A DNA stretch of 12,312 bases, taken from NCBI GenBank assembly GCA_029820875.1, contig JALGUK010000059.1:1-12312 (forward strand). The letters are read 5' to 3'. The notes under the pieces are model-generated. The model saw only the letters and a program-made list of their open reading frames with translations. It searched no databases and was not told where the DNA came from. Positions 8,866 to 12,312 of this stretch are shown in pieces (position 1 is the stretch's first letter; each line of letters begins with the position of its first letter). The translations under genes and the position numbers were made by a program. The stretch comes from Candidatus Zipacnadia bacterium (GTDB lineage: Bacteria; Armatimonadota; UBA5377; JALGUK01).

Positions 8866-9753
8866 ATGAGATGGTTCCGACGCAAGGGAAAAAACGGGGA
8901 AAGCGGCCCCGATGTGTTCATTCGGTGCCACCATTGCCACGAACTGCTCTTCCCGCCGGACTTGGAGCGGAATCTGAAGGTCTGCCCGAAGTGCGACCAT
9001 CACTTCTGGCTCACTGCACAGGAGCGCATCGCCCTTCTGGCCGACGAAGGCAGCTTTGAGGAGTACGACGCGGGGCTGCAGACGGCAAACCCACTGGGAT
9101 TCCCAGGGTATGAGGAAAAGATTGAGAAAGCTCGGAGCAAGAGCAGGCTTCCCGAAGCCATTATAACAGGCGAAGCCGACATCGGCGGGTACCGGGTTGT
9201 TTTGGGGGTGTCGGACCAGAACTTCATGATGGGCAGTATGGGGTCGGTGATGGGGGAGAAGATAGCCCGAGCCTTTGAGCGCGCCATCCAGAGGCGGCTG
9301 CCGGTCATTATGAGCGGCGGTTGTGGCGGGGGGGCGCGGATGCAGGAAGGCATTCTGTCGCTTATGCAAATGGCCAAGACCAGCGCCGCCGCGGGCCGGC
9401 TGGCGGCTGCCGGTTTGCTTTATATCACAGTTCTGACCGACCCTGTATTCGGCGGCGTGCCGGCAAGTTGGGCGTGGCTGGGGGACATCGTCATAGCCGA
9501 GCCGACCACCCGGGTGGGCTTTACCGGTCCCAGGGTAATTGAGCTGAGCTTGAAAATCAGGCCGCCGGAGGAGATGCACACCGCGGAATTCCAATACGAA
9601 CACGGCATGATTGACTTAATCGTGCACCGCCGGGACCTGCGCAACACCCTTATCCGTATTCTCGCGCAGGCCTATCGGCCCGAGTGGGGACCTCGGGAAC
9701 CCGAGCCGGAAACGGAAAACGCGGACGAATCCAAAGCTGCGGAAACAATGTAG
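8866..9753 (+). CDS. accD: Acetyl-CoA carboxylase carboxyltransferase subunit beta
   Basis: With AccA it forms the carboxyltransferase that moves CO2 from biotin-BCCP to acetyl-CoA, giving malonyl-CoA for fatty acid synthesis. The protein has 295 residues, about the usual length. The N-terminal zinc ribbon is complete (C21, C24, C40, C43). The crotonase-fold core shows FMMGSMGSVMG (120-130), GGGARMQEG (154-162), LMQMAKTSAA, the motif TVLTDPVFGGVPASWAWLGD and IAEPTTRVGFTGPRVIE. The conserved FSASGGARM acyl-CoA loop is altered: it reads SGGCGGGARM (150-159), with one extra residue and a Cys; GGARMQEG itself is kept. Only the ATG at 8866 is possible, because an in-frame stop lies at 8845. No good SD precedes it, which is unusual in this window. 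The C-terminus is acidic. accA follows after 30 bp. Confidence 0.97.
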   Translation: MRWFRRKGKNGESGPDVFIRCHHCHELLFPPDLERNLKVCPKCDHHFWLTAQERIALLADEGSFEEYDAGLQTANPLGFPGYEEKIEKARSKSRLPEAIITGEADIGGYRVVLGVSDQNFMMGSMGSVMGEKIARAFERAIQRRLPVIMSGGCGGGARMQEGILSLMQMAKTSAAAGRLAAAGLLYITVLTDPVFGGVPASWAWLGDIVIAEPTTRVGFTGPRVIELSLKIRPPEEMHTAEFQYEHGMIDLIVHRRDLRNTLIRILAQAYRPEWGPREPEPETENADESKAAETM

Positions 9754-9770
9754 CGACCGGCGCGGATGGA

Positions 9771-9775
9771 GAGGG
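9771..9775 (+). promoter_or_regulatory. Ribosome binding site that favours a GTG start for accA
   Basis: GAGGG lies 8 nt before the GTG at 9784. The in-frame ATG at 9766 has no purine-rich site upstream (GCGACCGGCGCGG precedes it), so the GTG start six codons later is preferred. Confidence 0.55.
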
Positions 9776-9783
9776 CGTCACCT

Positions 9784-10749
9784 GTGCAAATCGAACGTTG
9801 GTTGGAACTTGAGGAGCCGCTTCTTGAACTTCGCCAAACGATTGATAAGCTCCAGGCTACGGTGGCTGAGGGCGTGGACAATGCCGACGAGATTCTGGCC
9901 CAGATCCGGGAGTTTGAGATGCAACTGACTGCCGGCCTGGAAAAGATGCACGCTGAGATTTCCCCGTGGAATCGCGTTGAGCTTGCTCGGCATCCTCGCC
10001 GCCCTTACACTCTTGATTACGTCCACACCATATTCGATGAATTCATCGAGCTTCACGGCGACCGTCGTTACGGTGACGACCCGGCCATTGTAGCGGGATT
10101 GGCGCAGGTGCAGGGCAGGTCAGTAGCGGTCATCGGTCATCAGAAAGGGCGAACAGCATCCGAGCGGCGTGAACGGAACTTCGGAATGGCCCGCCCCTGG
10201 GGCTACCGAAAGGCGCTTCGCGTCGCCCGCCTGGCTGAAAAGCTCGGTCAACCGCTGATTAGCTTCGTAGACACCCCCGGCGCCTGGTGCCTTGAGGACG
10301 CCGAGGCGACCGGCATCTGCGAGGCCATTGCGATGAACCAGCGGGAATTCTCTCGCCTGCGCATCCCGATTATCGTGGTTGTGATAGGTGAAGGGGGCAG
10401 CGGTGGGGCCATCGGCATCGGCGTCGGGGATCACATCATCATGCTGGAGAACTCCTATTATTCCGTCATCGCCCCAGAGAGCTGTGCTTCGATTCTGTGG
10501 CGTGACGCCGCCCGTGCCCCGGAGATGGCGGAAGCCCTTAAGCTGACTGCTCAGGACGCTCTGTCGCTTGGGGCCATTGACGAGATTCTTGAAGAGCCGC
10601 TCGGCGGTGCTCATTGGGCGCCGCGCGAAATGGCGGCGACCGTGGAAAAAGCCGTAATTGGGGCGATTGAGCGGCTGGAAAAGATACCGGCGGACGAGCT
10701 GGTAGAGCAGCGTTATCGGAAGTTCTTGGCGATGGGGCAGGTTAAATAG
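9784..10749 (+). CDS. accA: Acetyl-CoA carboxylase carboxyltransferase subunit alpha
   Basis: Biotin-binding partner of AccD. From GTG 9784 it has 321 residues, like the usual 315-325; an ATG at 9766 would add six. An N-terminal helical region (about 1-75) precedes ARHPRRPYTLDYV and HGDRRYGDDPAIVAGLA. The core has IGHQKGR, RNFGMARPWGYRKALR, the oxyanion-hole motif GEGGSGGAIGIGVGD (202-216) and the region YSVIAPESCASILWRDA. The near-universal DTPGAYPGxxAEERGQ motif is rewritten here as DTPGA-WCLED-AEATGIC (W168 to C179): same length, but Tyr-Pro-Gly and the Glu-Arg pair are gone. Reading the stretch in the other two frames gives stops or non-homologous peptide, so a simple frameshift does not explain it. 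Pairing with accD 30 bp upstream supports an intact enzyme. No clear terminator separates it from the converging tRNA gene. Confidence 0.96.
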   Translation: MQIERWLELEEPLLELRQTIDKLQATVAEGVDNADEILAQIREFEMQLTAGLEKMHAEISPWNRVELARHPRRPYTLDYVHTIFDEFIELHGDRRYGDDPAIVAGLAQVQGRSVAVIGHQKGRTASERRERNFGMARPWGYRKALRVARLAEKLGQPLISFVDTPGAWCLEDAEATGICEAIAMNQREFSRLRIPIIVVVIGEGGSGGAIGIGVGDHIIMLENSYYSVIAPESCASILWRDAARAPEMAEALKLTAQDALSLGAIDEILEEPLGGAHWAPREMAATVEKAVIGAIERLEKIPADELVEQRYRKFLAMGQVK

Positions 10750-10771
10750 GGGGACACTTGAGAAGGCGACA

Positions 10772-10860
10772 TGGTGCCGAAGGCCGGAGTCGAACCGGCA
10801 CGGAGCTTAAACTCCAGTGGATTTTGAGTCCACCGCGTCTACCAATTCCGCCACTTCGGC
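10772..10860 (-). tRNA. tRNA-Leu (anticodon CAA)
   Basis: Complete 89-nt class II tRNA with encoded CCA. The acceptor stem GCCGAAG pairs with CTTCGGC, followed by discriminator A and CCA. The D-arm has the leucine-type sequence GGCGGAATTGGTAGACGC. The anticodon stem GTGGA/TCCAC closes the loop CTCAAAA with anticodon CAA, reading UUG. A long variable arm (GGAG...CTCC) and a T-arm GCCGG-TTCGACT-CCGGC complete it. It is transcribed away from sppA and towards accA. No repeat or integrase signals it as an integration site. Confidence 0.97.
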
Positions 10861-10870
10861 ACCCAGCAGG

Positions 10871-10899
10871 ATTATAGCGCGGCGGTGTGGTCATGTCAA
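10871..10899 (-). promoter_or_regulatory. Perfect-consensus sigma70 promoter of tRNA-Leu
   Basis: On the minus strand TTGACA (10899-10894) and TATAAT (10876-10871) are both exact consensus boxes with an optimal 17-bp spacer. The -10 box ends 10 bp before the tRNA 5' end at 10860, so transcription would start only a few bases before the mature tRNA. It lies in the 61-bp gap shared with sppA. Confidence 0.9.
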
Positions 10900-10906
10900 C
10901 TGGCAT

Positions 10907-10913
10907 GGGGGAG
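10907..10913 (+). promoter_or_regulatory. Ribosome binding site that fixes the sppA start
   Basis: GGGGGAG lies 8 nt before the GTG at 10922. Starts further upstream in the same frame would run through the tRNA gene or its promoter, and the GTG at 10913 abuts this site with no spacing. Confidence 0.7.
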
Positions 10914-10921
10914 TGAGGATA

Positions 10922-11914
10922 GTGCAGCAGCCGACGTCCAGGAAGAGCAATAAACTGATAATAGTGCTCATCGTCCTCCTGGCCGTGGTGGTCGTTTTGG
11001 GTGGTACGGTCGCCCTCATCGGCCTCTTCCGCTTTGCCATATCCGGGAGCCGGGGCGTATTGCCCGGCAACCGCGTAGCAATCATCCGGGTCACAGGCTT
11101 AATCAGCGCCGCAGACGTGGGCCGTGGTCTTTTCATGAGCGGCGCGGGGTCCGAGGATATTATTCGGCAACTGAAAAAAGCGCGCAGCGACAATTCGATT
11201 AAGGCGATTGTGCTGCGCATCAACAGTCCGGGTGGCAGCGCGGCCGGGGCTCAGGAGATATACCAGGAGATTATGAAAATCCGTAATAGCAAGAAGTTCA
11301 AGAAGTACATCGTTGCGTCCATGGGAGATGTCGCCGCGTCCGGAGGCTACTACATTGCGTCCGCCGCTGACAAAATCATTGCCGACCCGGCCACGCTGAC
11401 GGGCAGCATCGGGGTGATTTCCCAGTCGCTGGTGTTCGAGCAGCTTATGAAAAGGGTCGGGGTGGAGGCTGTTACCGTCAAGAGCGGCCCATTCAAGGAC
11501 ATGGGCAGCAGCTTTCGAGAGCCTCAGCCGGAGGAACAGAAGTTAATGCAGGCGGCGATTGACGACGTCTATTCTCAATTCGTCAAGGACGTTGCGGCGG
11601 GCCGAGAAAAGCTGAGCGAGGAACAGGTCCGAAAGCTCGCCGACGGCCGAGTCTATACCGGCTCGCAAGCGAAACAAAAGGGGCTCGTTGACGAGCTGGG
11701 GAACCTCGAAGACGCTGTCAGCGCGGCCGCCAAGGCCGCGGGTATCATGGGCACACCGCGTGTTATTGAGATGGGCCGCCGTTCGCCCTTGCAGTTCCTG
11801 ATGACCGAAACGGCGGCTGCCGTGGGACAAGCTATCGGTGAGACACTGATTCGCAGCAGCGCGGTCGACAACTTGAACCGGGTTCTTGAGCAGCCTCACT
11901 TCCGCATCCGGTAG
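10922..11914 (+). CDS. sppA: Signal peptide peptidase SppA-like serine protease (S49 family, short form)
   Basis: Membrane-anchored protease that degrades cleaved signal peptides; in some bacteria it has other membrane-stress roles. The GTG start gives 330 residues, matching the single-domain Bacillus-type SppA (about 335), not the duplicated E. coli form (about 618). A short polar N-terminus leads into one membrane helix (about 12-37), then the extracytoplasmic protease domain: AIIRVTGLI, LRINSPGGSAAGAQEIY, SMGDVAASGGYYIASAADKI with nucleophile Ser140, then TGSIGVISQ and KSGPFKDMGS with general-base Lys192. Both catalytic residues are therefore present. GRVYTGSQAKQKGLVDELG is another family signature. 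It is divergent from tRNA-Leu. No clear promoter of its own could be seen in the short gap, which is mostly occupied by the tRNA promoter on the other strand. polA follows after 57 bp with no terminator between. Confidence 0.94.
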   Translation: MQQPTSRKSNKLIIVLIVLLAVVVVLGGTVALIGLFRFAISGSRGVLPGNRVAIIRVTGLISAADVGRGLFMSGAGSEDIIRQLKKARSDNSIKAIVLRINSPGGSAAGAQEIYQEIMKIRNSKKFKKYIVASMGDVAASGGYYIASAADKIIADPATLTGSIGVISQSLVFEQLMKRVGVEAVTVKSGPFKDMGSSFREPQPEEQKLMQAAIDDVYSQFVKDVAAGREKLSEEQVRKLADGRVYTGSQAKQKGLVDELGNLEDAVSAAAKAAGIMGTPRVIEMGRRSPLQFLMTETAAAVGQAIGETLIRSSAVDNLNRVLEQPHFRIR

Positions 11915-11971
11915 GCGGGGATATCAATGCTGTGCTTGCTGGAAGAGCCTTTGGACCGGACCTGACCCGCC

Positions 11972-12312
11972 ATGAAGCCGAAAATCATTCTCATTGACGG
12001 CAACAGTCTGCTCCACAGAGCATACCACGCCCTCCCGCCCCTAAGCACGGCCTCCGGTGCCCCTACCAACGCGACGCTTGGGTTCACCAACATGCTGCTG
12101 AAGCTTCTGCAGGACCAGAAGCCGGACCTTGTCATCGCGGCGTTCGACGCACCCGGGAAGACGTTTCGGCATGAGCTGTTCAAACAGTACAAGGCGCAGC
12201 GTCCTCCAACTCCGGGGGATCTGCTGGCGCAGTTCGGCGATGCCAAGGAGGTCTTGGAAGCTCTGGGCGTCCCGCAGGTGGAGGTGCCGGGCTATGAGGG
12301 CGAGGATATCAT
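11972..12312 (+). CDS. polA: DNA polymerase I, N-terminal 5'-3' exonuclease domain (3' partial)
   Basis: Start of the 5'-3' exonuclease/flap endonuclease domain that removes RNA primers and repair flaps. 113 codons are visible. MKPKIILIDGNSLLHRAYHA carries the metal-binding Asp9 of the family. PTNATLGFTNMLLKLL, AAFDAPGKTFRHELFKQYKAQRPPTP (with a second acidic metal ligand in FDAPG and the conserved FRHE/YKAQRPP motif) and GYEGEDI follow. The last motif is normally GYEADDI: the first Asp is Glu here and Ala is Gly, a mild departure at an acidic metal-binding site. The ATG is the natural family start, but no convincing SD lies before it. A stand-alone 5'-3' exonuclease is possible, because the polymerase domain would lie beyond the window. 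The gap after sppA (11915-11971) shows no promoter or terminator. Confidence 0.93.
   Translation, partial: MKPKIILIDGNSLLHRAYHALPPLSTASGAPTNATLGFTNMLLKLLQDQKPDLVIAAFDAPGKTFRHELFKQYKAQRPPTPGDLLAQFGDAKEVLEALGVPQVEVPGYEGEDI

Noticed and set aside
8749..9603. Open frame (284 codons) antisense to accD
   Set aside because: Shadow of accD with no recognisable domain; accD is unambiguous.
10285..10320. A compensated frameshift as the cause of the odd AccA motif
   Set aside because: The other two forward frames over this stretch give an early stop or a peptide unlike AccA, so the divergent residues appear genuinely encoded.
10772..10860. tRNA-Leu as an attachment site for an integrated element
   Set aside because: No direct repeat of the tRNA 3' end, no integrase, and only housekeeping genes on both sides within the window.
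10817..10921. N-terminal extension of sppA reaching into the tRNA gene
   Set aside because: It would translate antisense tRNA-Leu and its promoter. The GTG at 10922 has a well-spaced SD and gives a normal short N-terminus before the membrane anchor.

Overview
The window is ordinary bacterial chromosome: dense genes with short gaps, no mobile element and no CRISPR array. GC is moderately high (about 58-60% by eye). Non-ATG starts are common and each is backed by a strong Shine-Dalgarno (SD) sequence: groES, the rhomboid gene and both CNNM genes start at TTG, and the M48-like gene, accA and sppA are best read from GTG. The linked accD-accA pair and a bifunctional chorismate mutase/prephenate dehydratase with a C-terminal ACT domain are widespread bacterial traits. 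Several proteins carry family motifs in unusual form, which suggests an uncultivated or deeply branching lineage. I cannot name the phylum from the sequence.

Layout. (1) 2-3008: a Clp/Hsp100 ATPase gene cut by the window edge, then groES and groEL, closed by a strong intrinsic terminator at 3092-3124. (2) 3152-3853: rhomboid-family intramembrane serine protease. (3) 4093-7688: an operon behind a clear extended -10 promoter, holding two tandem CNNM/CorC-type membrane proteins and a membrane-anchored M48-like protein whose zinc site is destroyed. (4) 7685-8752, minus strand: pheA, meeting the previous operon tail-to-tail with a 4-bp overlap. (5) 8866-10749: accD-accA, the two carboxyltransferase subunits of acetyl-CoA carboxylase, divergent from pheA. 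(6) 10772-10860, minus strand: tRNA-Leu(CAA) behind a perfect-consensus sigma70 promoter. (7) 10922-11914: sppA-like signal peptide peptidase. (8) 11972-end: the start of DNA polymerase I.

The most notable observation is that both chaperone ATPases carry clean in-frame internal gaps exactly where they should grip substrate. The Clp protein lacks about 21 residues that contain pore loop 1 of its second ATPase ring. GroEL lacks about 29 residues, equivalent to E. coli M193-L221, which contain the Y199/Y203/F204 polypeptide- and GroES-binding surface. The rest of each gene is intact and highly conserved, so either these are real and very unusual variants or the assembly collapsed at conserved DNA. 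The sequence alone cannot decide. The Clp protein also lacks a recognisable ClpP-docking tripeptide, the M48-like protein has RELLH in place of HExxH, the first CNNM protein lacks expected membrane-domain residues, and AccA has a rewritten DTPGAYPG motif. I see no sign of a novel defence or mobile system.
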